A DNA stretch of 57,678 nt from Methylolobus aquaticus (GCA_004168015.1 SEYW01000018.1:1-57678), one strand, 5' to 3'. Numbered from the stretch's first letter, positions 16,576-25,622 are shown. Made by a program: numbers and translations. Notes: generated by a model from the sequence alone, not told the origin.

Positions 16576-18039
16576 TCAGGTTCCACAAAACGTTTTCTGT
16601 ACCACCTCATGGGGCTCGGGAGGCAGGCGGTAGGCGCGAGTCTCGGGGCCCTCGTCCCAGGGGCGGCTGAGTACCCGCAGCAGCGCATCGAGCGGATCGA
16701 GGTCGCCGCTCACGGCGGCATTCAGCGCGGCCTCGACTCGGTGGTTGCGGGGAATGACGGCCGGGTTTACGCGACGCATCGCGGCTGCCCGTGCCTCCGG
16801 GTCGCCCGCTTCGCTGGCCAGGCGCGCATGCCAGAACCCGAGCCACGCGTTGAGGGGCGCCGCATCGGCGAGCGGGGCCGCATCCGGCCCGGCCGTTCCC
16901 GCCGCGGCGTCGCACAGGCTGCGGAAGGTGTTGGTGAAGTCGGCCGCGTTCTCCGACATCGCCAGCAACAGTCCGTCGATCAACTCGGGATCCTCGTCCC
17001 GTGCTTCGAAGAGACCGAGCTTGGCCCGGAATCCGGCAAGGTAAGCCTGTTCGAAGCGCGCGGTGTAACCTTCGATGAGGTCCTGGGCTGCCGCCAGGGC
17101 CTGGTCCGGATCCGGATCCAGTAACGGCAGCAGCGACTCGGCCAGACGGGCGAGGTTCCACTGCGCAACCCGGGGCTGGTTGCCGTAGGCATAGCGACCG
17201 CGGTGGTCGATCGAGCTGTAAACCCTGTTCGGGTGATAGGCATCCATGAAGGCGCAGGGGCCGTAGTCGATGGTCTCGCCGGCGATCGAGGTGTTGTCGG
17301 TGTTCATCACGCCATGAATGAAGCCGACGCCGAGCCAACGCGCGACGAGTTCGGCCTGGCGTCCGATGACCGCCGAGAGAAAGGTTCGGTAGGGCTGCTC
17401 CGTCGCCTTCGCCTCCGGGTAGTGGCGAGCAATCACATAGTCGGCGAGCCGCCGCAGTCCGTCGACGTCCTGGCGCGCATGGAAGTACTCGAAGGTGCCC
17501 ACCCGCACGTGGCTGCGTGCGACCCGCGTCAACACAGCGCCCGGCAGCACGGTCTCGCGCACGACCTGCTCGCCGGTCGCGACCGCGGCCAGAGAACGCG
17601 TCGTCGGGATCCCGAGAGCATACATGGCCTCGCTGAGGATGTACTCCCGCAGCACCGGACCGAGCCAGGCCCGGCCGTCGCCGCCGCGCGAGAAGGGAGT
17701 GCGCCCGGAGCCCTTCAAATGAATGTCGAAGCGCTCGCCGGACGGGGTCAGTATCTCCCCCAACAGAATCGCACGGCCATCGCCGAGTTGTGGCACGAAA
17801 TGCCCGAACTGATGGCCGGCGTAGGCCATGGCCAAGGGCGCCGCGCCCTCGGGCACGCGGTTGCCCGAGAGGACGGCCAGACCTTCGGGCGAGCGCAGGG
17901 CGTCCCGGTCCAGCCCGAGGCTCTCGGCGAGCGCCTCGTTGAGTTTGACGAGCCGTGGCTGCGCGACCGGAACCGGAGCCAGCCGTTCGAAGAATCGCTC
18001 GGGCAGTTGCGCGTAGGTGTTGTCGAAGGCGAAGGTCAT
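16576..18039 (-). CDS. selO: protein adenylyltransferase SelO (YdiU)
   Basis: A 487-residue SelO family pseudokinase that transfers AMP to Ser/Thr/Tyr of target proteins in redox stress. Typical segments are FDNTYAQLPERFF at the start, GSGRTPFSRGGDGRAWLG, VGTFEYF, the nucleotide/metal site HGVMNTDNTSIAGETIDYGP with its Asn and Asp, and FMDAYHP. The C terminus ends FCGT, a Cys near the position of the conserved C-terminal Cys or Sec. It is convergent with the CoM operon (124-nt gap) and probably monocistronic. Confidence 0.95.
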   Translation of the reverse strand: MTFAFDNTYAQLPERFFERLAPVPVAQPRLVKLNEALAESLGLDRDALRSPEGLAVLSGNRVPEGAAPLAMAYAGHQFGHFVPQLGDGRAILLGEILTPSGERFDIHLKGSGRTPFSRGGDGRAWLGPVLREYILSEAMYALGIPTTRSLAAVATGEQVVRETVLPGAVLTRVARSHVRVGTFEYFHARQDVDGLRRLADYVIARHYPEAKATEQPYRTFLSAVIGRQAELVARWLGVGFIHGVMNTDNTSIAGETIDYGPCAFMDAYHPNRVYSSIDHRGRYAYGNQPRVAQWNLARLAESLLPLLDPDPDQALAAAQDLIEGYTARFEQAYLAGFRAKLGLFEARDEDPELIDGLLLAMSENAADFTNTFRSLCDAAAGTAGPDAAPLADAAPLNAWLGFWHARLASEAGDPEARAAAMRRVNPAVIPRNHRVEAALNAAVSGDLDPLDALLRVLSRPWDEGPETRAYRLPPEPHEVVQKTFCGT

Positions 18040-18443
18040 CGAGGTTCCTGGGTAACGGGGCTGTGGATGGAATTAGGGCGAGACCCGCTCGGTTGGTGCA
18101 GCTTCCTGGCTTCATTGGACCGCTTCTGCCCGCCAATTGCTCGATGAACGGCACGACGGACGCGTCCGGCCAAGCCTGTCGGGGGCGGTCGCGTCGGTCC
18201 CCGACCCCGGGGACGCCGCGCGCACAGGCCGGCTTTGGCGGCATGGATCAGGCGATAGCCTACCAGTTCATGCCATGCCGGCAGACTGACTATCAGTGCC
18301 ATGCGCGACGGCACCGCCTCGGGCATGGTTACCGTGACGGTTCTCTTCAATTCCACCGCCGGGGATGGCGCCACGCGCATCTGCACGGCCTGCCCGGATC
18401 GTCATTCGTGCGGTGCGCACGCGGGCAGGCCAGGTCGGCCATC
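18040..18443. other. intergenic stretch without a convincing gene
   Basis: About 400 nt lie upstream of selO and downstream of the SRPBCC gene. Reading frames exist on both strands but show no family pattern and no good ribosome binding site. The selO promoter should be near 18040-18120; I see no clear hexamers. Confidence 0.4.
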
Positions 18444-18974
18444 TTAATCCTGCTCGGCCGCGGTCTTCAGTTGGGCAAGACCGGCTTCGAAGTCCTTCCC
18501 GCACATCTTGTCCATGCTGTAGAACGTCGTCATCAGCTTGGAGAGGTAGGGCATCGGGCCGAACATCGCCCACGTCACCCGCGTCGCTGCACCCTGCGCC
18601 TGCAGAGTGAATTCCACCGTGTTGTGGGCTTCGAACGGCTTGATGAAATCGAGTTTGATGACGATTCGGTTCGGCGCCGATGCCTCGATGATCTCCATGC
18701 GGCCGGTGCCGACGTTTTTGTTGCCCTCCCAGGCATAGGCTGCGCCCTTGCCGCTGTCGGTGCCGCTGAAACTGCGCCGCATGCCCGGATCCTTTGCTTC
18801 CCAGGGTGACCAACGGCTCCACGCGCGCAGAACGTTGATCAACGCAAAGACCTTTTCCGCTGGTGCCTGGATGACGATGCTGCGCTCGATACGGAAGGTG
18901 CCGGGCCGGGTCGCTGCGTAAACGAGCAACGCGGCCACCAACACCGCGATGCCTATCAGTGTGTTCGCCAACAT
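18444..18974 (-). CDS. SRPBCC (START-like) family protein with an N-terminal membrane segment
   Basis: A 176-residue protein. An N-terminal hydrophobic helix (TLIGIAVLVAALLVYAAT) anchors or exports it. The rest matches the polyketide cyclase/SRPBCC pattern: IERSIVIQAPAEKVFALI, WSRWSPWEAKDPGM, TATRVTW-type strand and a final helix. These domains bind small hydrophobic ligands; the ligand is unknown. It follows the VOC protein gene by 12 nt on the same strand, so the two form a small operon. Confidence 0.82.
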   Translation of the reverse strand: MLANTLIGIAVLVAALLVYAATRPGTFRIERSIVIQAPAEKVFALINVLRAWSRWSPWEAKDPGMRRSFSGTDSGKGAAYAWEGNKNVGTGRMEIIEASAPNRIVIKLDFIKPFEAHNTVEFTLQAQGAATRVTWAMFGPMPYLSKLMTTFYSMDKMCGKDFEAGLAQLKTAAEQD

Positions 18975-18986
18975 AATTACCCCTCG

Positions 18987-19400
18987 CTATTCGACGATGA
19001 TCATCCACGAGACCCCGAAGCGATCGGCGACCATGCCGAAGCGCGGCGAAAAGAACGTTTTGCCCAGCGGCATCTGCACGTGCCCGCCTTCATTCAGCAC
19101 TGCGAACAGACGGTCGGCCTCGGCCTCGTCGGCCGCATTGAGCACCAGCGAAAAGCCCTGAAAGTCGGGTTGCTGTGCAGATCGGCCGTCGGAGGCCATC
19201 AGCGTCGTGTCGCCGATGCGGAGGCTGGCATGCATGACCTTGTTTTCCCAGCCGGGCGGCATCTGGCAGTCGGCCGTTGGCGGGTCCGGGTTTTCGCTGA
19301 AACGCATCAGCGCTTCCACTTCGGCTCCCAACGCCTCGCGGTAGAAGGCGAGCGCTTCGTCGCAGCGGCCATCGAAGAACAAATAGGTTCTGACATGCAT
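18987..19400 (-). CDS. VOC family protein (PhnB/glyoxalase-like)
   Basis: A 137-residue protein with the DUF1428/PhnB-type vicinal oxygen chelate pattern: MHVRTYLFFDGRCDEALAFY at the start, then MHASLRIGDTTLMASD, GFSLVLNAADEAEADRLF and a C-terminal FGMVADRFGVSWMI. The ATG at 19400 has GAGGAAAG upstream and is preferred to the longer in-frame start at 19526. Members of this subgroup are often called 3-demethylubiquinone-9 methyltransferase-like, without proof. It is probably co-transcribed with the SRPBCC gene. Confidence 0.87.
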   Translation of the reverse strand: MHVRTYLFFDGRCDEALAFYREALGAEVEALMRFSENPDPPTADCQMPPGWENKVMHASLRIGDTTLMASDGRSAQQPDFQGFSLVLNAADEAEADRLFAVLNEGGHVQMPLGKTFFSPRFGMVADRFGVSWMIIVE

Positions 19401-20217
19401 GGGCTTTCCTCGCGGTTGGGTACGGTTGGTCATGACCGGCCGGCATTTGCCAGCGCGGCGGCTTGGCGGCGCAGGCGCGGTTCCTGCCCTCGCAACTCGG
19501 CGGTCAGTTTCGGCATAACCATTCACCCCCCCCTTTGCTGGGAAGTGGGAGCGGGCGGGGAGGTGTGAACCGTTACAGTTCCGGCAGGCACGGACATTTC
19601 ATGGGGGCCTTCGTTGGGTTATTAAGCGGTCGATCGCCGGGCCGTCGCTGGGATGGAGCTTATCCGACATCCCTGTCGATCCGGGAGGACAGAATGCCTG
19701 AACCCATACCGAATTTGTGCTCGCCGCAGGCTGCATGCGTTGCCAAAGCGGTCTGCTCGGCCGACATCGCCGTCTGGCGCGGAGCGTAACGGAGGCCGCC
19801 GCGCAGCGCTGCAGGCCGACACCGAGCCTGGAAAAGACAGCCCGAGCGGGAGCAAAGGGGCTGCCGGCTGTCTAACGACCAGCGGAAGCAGCATAGAATC
19901 AATCTTGGTCTCCGGCGCTGGCCGGTAAGTCGGGAGTCCCTTGCGATGATGGGTGTATCTGAACAGCGCGTCCCGATATCCCCGCGGCGCGGCATCCGAC
20001 GCACCAGCGAGTCGAGCGCGACCGCCATCCCCATGGCCTGGCACCGCCTCGTTCGGGGAGGCGCCAGGCGGCGAAAATGTTGCCCGGCCGCACGCATTGG
20101 TATGGAATTCCGCAGGCCCTGGTCGAGAACGAGGTTGTGCTGAGAATGTGGCGAAGCGCTACCGTTATCGCGGGACCGACGAATGAACCGGGGCCAGCCC
20201 TTCGATCATACCGGGAC
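19401..20217. other. long intergenic stretch, at most one tiny ORF
   Basis: About 820 nt between the divergent VOC and RsbT-like genes. Apart from the 31-codon ORF listed separately, frames here lack recognisable protein patterns and good start sites. It should hold promoters for both flanking operons. Confidence 0.4.
19694..19789 (+). CDS. possible small protein, 31 residues, three Cys
   Basis: A short ORF starting ATG CCT GAA with an excellent Shine-Dalgarno (GGGAGGACA, about 7 nt spacing). It encodes MPEPIPNLCSPQAACVAKAV followed by CSADIAVWRGA. It contains three Cys and has no neighbour within 400 nt. It could be a real small protein or peptide, or a chance frame in GC-rich DNA. Confidence 0.25.
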   Translation: MPEPIPNLCSPQAACVAKAVCSADIAVWRGA

Positions 20218-20625
20218 ATGCCTGTGGCCGATGAAGTTCGTGTCGCGATTGCATCGGACGACGATGTCCTGACAGCCCGTCAGCAGGCGCGGACGCTGGC
20301 CATTGCTCTGGGCTTCTGGTCCGTCGAACAGACCTTCATCGCGATCGCAGTGTCGGAACTGGCGCTCAACATACTGCAGTATGCAGGGCGCGGCGACATC
20401 GTGCTTGCCGAGGGAGAGCAGCGGGGCGCTCGCGGCATCATCATCGAGGCGCGCGATGAAGGACCGGGAATCGCCGACACCGCGTTGGCCCTGCGCGAAG
20501 GCTATTCGACGAGCGGTCGAGCCGGTCTGGGCTTGCCGGGCGCCAAGCGCTTGATGGACGAATTCGAACTTCGGTCGGAGCGCGGCAAGGGCACCACGGT
20601 GACGATGAAGAAATGGGTGAGGTGA
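20218..20625 (+). CDS. RsbT-like serine kinase / anti-sigma regulatory factor (GHKL ATPase)
   Basis: A 135-residue GHKL ATP-binding protein. The N box is AIAVSELALNILQYAG with the catalytic or Mg-binding Glu/Asn, followed by ARDEGPGIAD (G1 box) and AGLGLPGAKRLMDEF (G2 box). The opening VASDDDVLTARQQARTLA is characteristic of RsbT, the kinase that switches partners in stress signalling. The ATG at 20218 is placed by the RsbT-like N terminus; its ribosome site is weak and upstream in-frame sequence is open to 20077. The PP2C phosphatase gene follows after 168 nt. Confidence 0.82.
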   Translation: MPVADEVRVAIASDDDVLTARQQARTLAIALGFWSVEQTFIAIAVSELALNILQYAGRGDIVLAEGEQRGARGIIIEARDEGPGIADTALALREGYSTSGRAGLGLPGAKRLMDEFELRSERGKGTTVTMKKWVR

Positions 20626-20793
20626 AGCCGGATGTCACCTTGCGCGCTCCCGGCGGTTGACCCGCGCGCCGGTGTCGGCAGCCTTTCCCACCCGGCGGGA
20701 TGACAGGGCTGCAGTGCCGCGAACGTCAACCGGATTTGAGCACCGGCACGGGGCCAATGCCACGCTCTGACTGAGGTAACTCGGGAGGCGAGC

Positions 20794-23211
20794 ATGACTG
20801 ACGACAGTCCGTGGGTTTCGGGCGAACTGAGGCCCCGCTACCGAGCGGCCGTAGCAGACTACCTGTCGGGCGCGTCGGATGAAGCCCGGCTGCGGAGCTA
20901 CGAACTCGGCTGCCAGGCCGTCATCGAGAAAGTGACGGCGCCGACCCTGGCGGCCGTGCATCAGCAAGTGGTGCATGAACTCTGCCTCGAGTCCGCCGCA
21001 TCGCGGCTTCCAGACGAGGCACCGCCCACGCTTGACCACCGCCTCCAGCAGACCTCGATCCTGCTGGAGACCATTCTGTGCGGTTACGAAGAAGCGCTGA
21101 AGATTCGCAATGCCGCCTACGAAAGCGTCCTGGAGGACCACCGGGCGCTGTTGGAGGCGGATCGTGAAAAGGACCGCACGATTGCCGAGTTCCAGCGTGA
21201 CAAGGTCGAAGTGCATCGGATGCGCGCCGAGTCGGAGCAGCAATCCGCTCGACAAAACGCCGAACTCACTGCAGCGCGCGCACGACTGCAAGCAGAGATC
21301 ACGGAGCGACAGCTGACCGAGGTGGCCTTGCGCGAGAGTGAGGCGAGATTCCGCATCCTCTTCGAACGGGCGGGCCTCGGTATCGCGCTGCTCGACAAGC
21401 TTGGGCGCATCCGGGAGAGCAATCCCGCCCTGCAGCAGATGCTGGGGTACGACGGCGACGAACTGCATGGCAAGACCGTGTTCGATCTGACGGCGCCGGA
21501 CGACATGGAAATCACCCTCCGCTGGTTCCAGGAACTGGTGGAAGGGCAGCGCAGCGAATACCGACTGGAGAAGCGATTCATCCAGAAAGCGGGGACCGCG
21601 GTCTGGGTGCGCAAGACCGTATCGGGTGTCTACGCACCCGCCGGCGAACTGCAGTTCGCGATCGGCCTGATCGAAAACGTGACCGAGCGCAAACTGGCCG
21701 AAAGAAATCTTTCGGAGAGCGAAGCCCGCTTCCGGCAGGTGGCCGAGATGACCGGCGAGTGGATCTGGGAGCAGGACGCGGAAGGGCGTTACCTCTACTC
21801 GAGCGCCGCGGTGCAGTCCATTCTGGGCTATACCGCCGGCGAGGTTCTCGGGAAGTTCTATTACGACCTGTTCACCGAGGCGGATCGCCACCGCGTCGCG
21901 CCGGCCTTGTCATCCCTGCTTGCCAGCAAAGAGACCTTCCATCGGATTGTCAACCGCTATCAGCACCAGCAGGGACACGAGGTATTCACGGAGTCGACCG
22001 GGGCGCCGATCCTCGATGCCGAAGGCAATCTGGTGAAGTGGCGGGGGGTGGATCGTGACGTCACCGAACGCAAGCGGTTCGAAGATGCCTTGCGGTTGCG
22101 CGATCGGGCCATGGAGGCATCGAGTGTCGGCATCATCATCACCGACCCCCACCAGCGCGGCAACCCCATCATCTACGCGAACCCTGCCTTCATCGCGATG
22201 ACGGGTCACGCGCGGGATGAGGTGATGGGGCGGAATCCGGGGTTCCTGCAGGGACCGGACACCGATCCCCAGGCGATCGAGCAGATCCGTCAGGCGCTGC
22301 GCGACGGGAGCGACTGTCACCTGACGCTGAAGAACTATCGCAAGGACGGCAGCGAGTTCTGGAACGAGTTGTTGATCTCGCCGGTCCGGGACGATCAGGG
22401 CAGGCTGACGCATTTCATCGGGACGCAGACCGACGTTACCGCGCTGCGGAGGCTGGAGGAGGAACGTCACGAGATGGAAATCGCCAAGCAGATCCAGTTG
22501 TCGTTGCTGCCCACCGCGCCCTTGTCCGGAAATGGGGTCATGGCAGCGGGGATGTGCCTGCCGGCGACCCATGTCGGCGGCGACTATTTCGACTACTTCA
22601 GTTCCGGCACAGCGGTCGATGTCGTGATCGCCGACGTGTCCGGGCACTCCGTGGCCGCGGCGATGATCATGGCGGAAGCGCGCACGACGCTGAAGCTGGA
22701 AACCCACCGGATGATGCGCGATATGACCGGACCAGCGCGGAGTGCGGCTGCCATCCTGTCCCATCTGAACGAACTGCTGTTCGCTGATCTGAACCGTTCG
22801 GATCGCTTCATCACGATGTTCTACGCCCAGTACGACTCGGCCACGCGCGAGTTGACCTACGCCAATGCCGGGCATAACTGTCCGTTGCTGTTGCGGCAGG
22901 GGAGCCGTGTCTGCACCGAACTCGATGCCGAGGGACTGATACTGGGAGTCCAGGAAAACCCGAATTTCGAGGAGCGCCGGCTCCGCCTGCAGTCGGGCGA
23001 TACCCTGCTGTTCTACACGGACGGCATCACCGAGGCGCAGAGCAAGGGGGGGGAATTCTTCGGCACCGACCGCCTGCGCGCCGTTTTTGCGGAACAGACG
23101 GAAGCCGCGCCCCAGGACATCATCGATGCGGTCATCGCCCGTCTCCAGTCCTTCTGTGAGAGCAGGGCTTTCTCGGACGACGTGTCGATGGTGGTGCTGA
23201 AGCTGACCTGA
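20794..23211 (+). CDS. RsbU-like PP2C phosphatase with three PAS domains (third LOV-like)
   Basis: An 805-residue signalling protein. Residues 1-115 form a helical N-terminal domain like those of RsbU/RsbR. A coiled coil runs to about 178, followed by PAS domains near 180-295, 305-425 and 435-560, then an SpoIIE/PP2C phosphatase at about 565-805 (GGDYFDYF, DVSGHSVAAAMIMA, NAGHNCP, YTDGITEAQS, FSDDVSMVVL). The third PAS has the LOV signature context GRNPGFLQGPDTD, with Pro482 in place of the photoactive Cys and GTQTDVT at the end. The ATG at 20794 follows GGGAGGCGAGC. It probably dephosphorylates an anti-anti-sigma (STAS) protein, but none is encoded nearby. The pmoC gene follows directly. Confidence 0.9.
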   Translation: MTDDSPWVSGELRPRYRAAVADYLSGASDEARLRSYELGCQAVIEKVTAPTLAAVHQQVVHELCLESAASRLPDEAPPTLDHRLQQTSILLETILCGYEEALKIRNAAYESVLEDHRALLEADREKDRTIAEFQRDKVEVHRMRAESEQQSARQNAELTAARARLQAEITERQLTEVALRESEARFRILFERAGLGIALLDKLGRIRESNPALQQMLGYDGDELHGKTVFDLTAPDDMEITLRWFQELVEGQRSEYRLEKRFIQKAGTAVWVRKTVSGVYAPAGELQFAIGLIENVTERKLAERNLSESEARFRQVAEMTGEWIWEQDAEGRYLYSSAAVQSILGYTAGEVLGKFYYDLFTEADRHRVAPALSSLLASKETFHRIVNRYQHQQGHEVFTESTGAPILDAEGNLVKWRGVDRDVTERKRFEDALRLRDRAMEASSVGIIITDPHQRGNPIIYANPAFIAMTGHARDEVMGRNPGFLQGPDTDPQAIEQIRQALRDGSDCHLTLKNYRKDGSEFWNELLISPVRDDQGRLTHFIGTQTDVTALRRLEEERHEMEIAKQIQLSLLPTAPLSGNGVMAAGMCLPATHVGGDYFDYFSSGTAVDVVIADVSGHSVAAAMIMAEARTTLKLETHRMMRDMTGPARSAAAILSHLNELLFADLNRSDRFITMFYAQYDSATRELTYANAGHNCPLLLRQGSRVCTELDAEGLILGVQENPNFEERRLRLQSGDTLLFYTDGITEAQSKGGEFFGTDRLRAVFAEQTEAAPQDIIDAVIARLQSFCESRAFSDDVSMVVLKLT

Positions 23212-23305
23212 GTGGCCGGGGGCCGGCCGCGAAAACCGCGGGTATCGTGGGGAATCTATCGGCGCCCCACCGGGTCCAACCGGTGAATCACATACCAGGT
23301 GCAAC

Positions 23306-24220
23306 GTGAGCACATCAGACGAATTGCTCCGGGAGCCGATGCCTGTTCCGGTCGTCGAAGCCGGTGCGGAGCATGGCCCGCATGGGGAAGCCGAGCCAGC
23401 GCCCCTGTTTCGGCGCCTGCATGTCGTGTGGGTGCTGGCGGGTTACAGCGCGGTCTATCTGCTGGTGCGCGCCTATGAAGGCCGCTATGGCTGGTCGGCC
23501 GGGCTGGACGCCTTCGCTCCCGAGTTCGAGACCTACTGGATGAACTTCATGTACACCAACCTCGTGCTCGAAGTCACAGTAGGCGCCTTGCTGTGCGGAT
23601 GGCTGTGGCGGACCCGGGATCGCAACCTGGAGCTGTACTGGGCGCGGTTCATCGCGACCGAGACGCAACTGGCGCGGCGCGGAGGCAGCGGCCTCAGGGA
23701 ATTGCTGTGGAAAAGCCGGGACGCCGCGTTTGTGACCTTGGCGCCGCGCGAGGAACTGCGCCGCAACCTGACACATCTGCTGTGGCTGATGGCCTACGCC
23801 TGGGCCATCTACTGGGGGAACAGCTTTTTCACCGAACAGGACGGCACCTGGCACCAGACGGTCGTGCGCGACACGGACTTCACACCCAGCCATATCGTGG
23901 TGTTCTATTTGAGCTATCCGATCTACATCATCACCGGGTTCGGCGCTTTCCTGTATGCGCGGACGCGCCTGCCCTATTTTGCCAAGGGCTTGTCCGTGCC
24001 CTACCTGCTGGCGGTCATCGGGCCGTTTACGATATTGCCCAACGTGGGGCTGAATGAATGGGGCCACACCTTCTGGTTCATGGAGGAAGTCTTCGTAGCG
24101 CCACTGCACTACGGCTTCGTGGTGTTCGGCTGGTTCGCGCTCGCCATTTGCGGTGTACTGTCCCAGGTTTTTTCAAGCATCGCGTATCTGATCAAGGCCG
24201 ATCTTTGCCCGGATCTATGA
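23306..24220 (+). CDS. pmoC: particulate methane/ammonia monooxygenase subunit C (PmoC/AmoC), stand-alone copy
   Basis: A 304-residue multi-helix membrane protein that clearly belongs to the copper membrane monooxygenase C subunit. Landmarks are YGWSAGLDAFAPEFETYW, TRDRNLELYWARF, WAIYWGNSFFTEQDGTWHQ, RDTDFTPSHIVVFYLSYP and LNEWGHTFWFMEEVFVAP. Ligands of both proposed copper sites are present: Asp179, His183 and His196 (CuC), and Asn250, His254 and His268 (CuD). All are offset by 23 from Methylococcus numbering. The N terminus (1-35) is long and acidic. No pmoA or pmoB lies next to it, as with the singleton amoC/pmoC copies of nitrifiers and methanotrophs. It sits between Rsb-type regulators. 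The start is GTG with AGGTG upstream. Confidence 0.93.
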   Translation: MSTSDELLREPMPVPVVEAGAEHGPHGEAEPAPLFRRLHVVWVLAGYSAVYLLVRAYEGRYGWSAGLDAFAPEFETYWMNFMYTNLVLEVTVGALLCGWLWRTRDRNLELYWARFIATETQLARRGGSGLRELLWKSRDAAFVTLAPREELRRNLTHLLWLMAYAWAIYWGNSFFTEQDGTWHQTVVRDTDFTPSHIVVFYLSYPIYIITGFGAFLYARTRLPYFAKGLSVPYLLAVIGPFTILPNVGLNEWGHTFWFMEEVFVAPLHYGFVVFGWFALAICGVLSQVFSSIAYLIKADLCPDL

Positions 24221-24387
24221 TCGTCGATTTCGTTGGCGAGCTGGCGCAGGCGTTTACACGGGCGATCGACCACGCGAAGCTTGAGTACGCTGGACGCCGG
24301 GCTCAGGGGAGTGCATGCTGATGCGGGTCCGGTAGATTCAGGTTTGGCCCAGGCCAGTGGCCTGACCATTTAACAGCGGGGGCGGTC

Positions 24388-24813
24388 ATGGGGATACCAG
24401 AGATCGAAGTCGACGTCGTCATCCCCGGCCAGACCCGCTATCTCGCGATGGTGGGGAATATCGGGGAACAGATCGCGAGCGCGATCGACCGCTATTCGGG
24501 CGACCGTGACCTGCTGGCTTACAGCTTGAATCTTGCTTTAACCGAAGCGGTGGTCAACGCGATCGAGCACGCCGACCCGAACGGACCCGAGCACAAGGTT
24601 CACGTCCACATTCGGCTGGCCGACGAGGATCTCAGGATGACCGTGTGCGACCAGGGGCATGGGTTCGATCTCGACGCACTGCCGCCGCCAGATCTCGATG
24701 AGATGCTCGAACGCGGGCGCGGCCTGTTTCTAATCCGCAACCTGATGGATTCGGTTGCCTCCTACCGAACCGAAGACGGCCACGTGCTGGAGATGACGAA
24801 GACCCTGGGGTGA
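24388..24813 (+). CDS. RsbW-like anti-sigma factor serine kinase (GHKL ATPase)
   Basis: A 141-residue HATPase_c_2 protein. The N box is LNLALTEAVVNAIEHAD, the G1 box is VCDQGHGFDLDALP, and the G2-like segment is ERGRGLFLIRNLMDSV. It fits the RsbW/SpoIIAB group that phosphorylates a STAS antagonist or holds a sigma factor. The ATG at 24388 has AGCGGGGGCGGTC upstream. It lies 167 nt after pmoC on the same strand. No STAS partner or sigma factor is encoded nearby. Confidence 0.85.
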   Translation: MGIPEIEVDVVIPGQTRYLAMVGNIGEQIASAIDRYSGDRDLLAYSLNLALTEAVVNAIEHADPNGPEHKVHVHIRLADEDLRMTVCDQGHGFDLDALPPPDLDEMLERGRGLFLIRNLMDSVASYRTEDGHVLEMTKTLG

Positions 24814-24865
24814 CGCTCCAGGCGAAAGGACAGTGTTTCTCAGGACAGGGTTTCTAAGGTGTCGG

Positions 24866-25603
24866 TCAGCGCGGCGCCGCCTTCACTTGCGGCAGGCATC
24901 CTGTGAGTGGGGCGGGGGGGGCCTCGGGCAGGACGGCAAGCACGGCGGCGGGCTCAGCAGCGAAGTCCTGCAGCGCGGCAACCCGCGGCTCGGGCAGGGC
25001 GATGCAGCCGGCAGTGCCGGTCGTGGGATTTTTCCAGACGTGAATGAAGATGCACGAGCCGGCGCGTGTCGCGGCGCTCGTGGGGTATTGCACGACGAGC
25101 CCACGGCGATAGAGCGGGCCGCTGCGCATCATCTCGACGCTCACGCCGGGCCCGATGCTCTGGCGCGCGGTGATCGTATTGTAGGCAGCCGAGCGAGGGT
25201 CGTCGACGCAGACCGTGTCGGGCTGGAGATGCAGGTAGTCCGGCAGCGGAGACGGAGCGAACCCGAATGGCGGTCCGAACGCGAAGATACCTGCCGGCGT
25301 TCGCTGGTCGCCTTCGCGCTTCACCGGATCGCGGCGGCGCTTTAAGTGCCTGAACGCCTGAGCCCAGGCCGCGCCCTTGGCTCCCAGCATGACCGGTTCT
25401 GGTGGTCGCAGTGCGCGCCAGACGTCGTCAACGCCTTGCCGTTCGAATAGCCGCAAGGTCGCCGCGGGCGAGGACATCGTCGTGAAGGTGACCAGCGCGA
25501 GGCGCCGTGCGCCTTCCAGCAGGGCAGGGCAGGCCTCGGCCCGAACCGCGGGCGGCATCAACCCAGCGCCGCAGGCAGCCAGCACCAGGAACAGGCGCTT
25601 CAC
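24866..25603 (-). CDS. YafK/ErfK-type L,D-transpeptidase family protein (secreted)
   Basis: A 245-residue protein with a signal peptide (LFLVLAACGAGLMPPAVRAEA). The catalytic YkuD-like motif is IFIHVWKNPTTGTAGCIAL, giving the His and Cys of the L,D-transpeptidase site, and a DQRTPAGIF segment precedes it as usual. Such enzymes cross-link or attach proteins to peptidoglycan in the periplasm. The GTG at 25603 is chosen because the longer frame would run into the neighbouring gene. It ends about 50 nt from the convergent RsbW-like gene and lies 19 nt after the upstream gene on its own strand. Confidence 0.82.
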   Translation of the reverse strand: MKRLFLVLAACGAGLMPPAVRAEACPALLEGARRLALVTFTTMSSPAATLRLFERQGVDDVWRALRPPEPVMLGAKGAAWAQAFRHLKRRRDPVKREGDQRTPAGIFAFGPPFGFAPSPLPDYLHLQPDTVCVDDPRSAAYNTITARQSIGPGVSVEMMRSGPLYRRGLVVQYPTSAATRAGSCIFIHVWKNPTTGTAGCIALPEPRVAALQDFAAEPAAVLAVLPEAPPAPLTGCLPQVKAAPR

Positions 25604-25622
25604 ACTGTAACCCTGGCCCTCA

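Noticed and set aside
23247..23270. GTGGGG/CCCCAC stem between the PP2C gene and pmoC as an intrinsic terminator
   Set aside because: No run of T follows and the loop is long; it may be incidental in GC-rich sequence.
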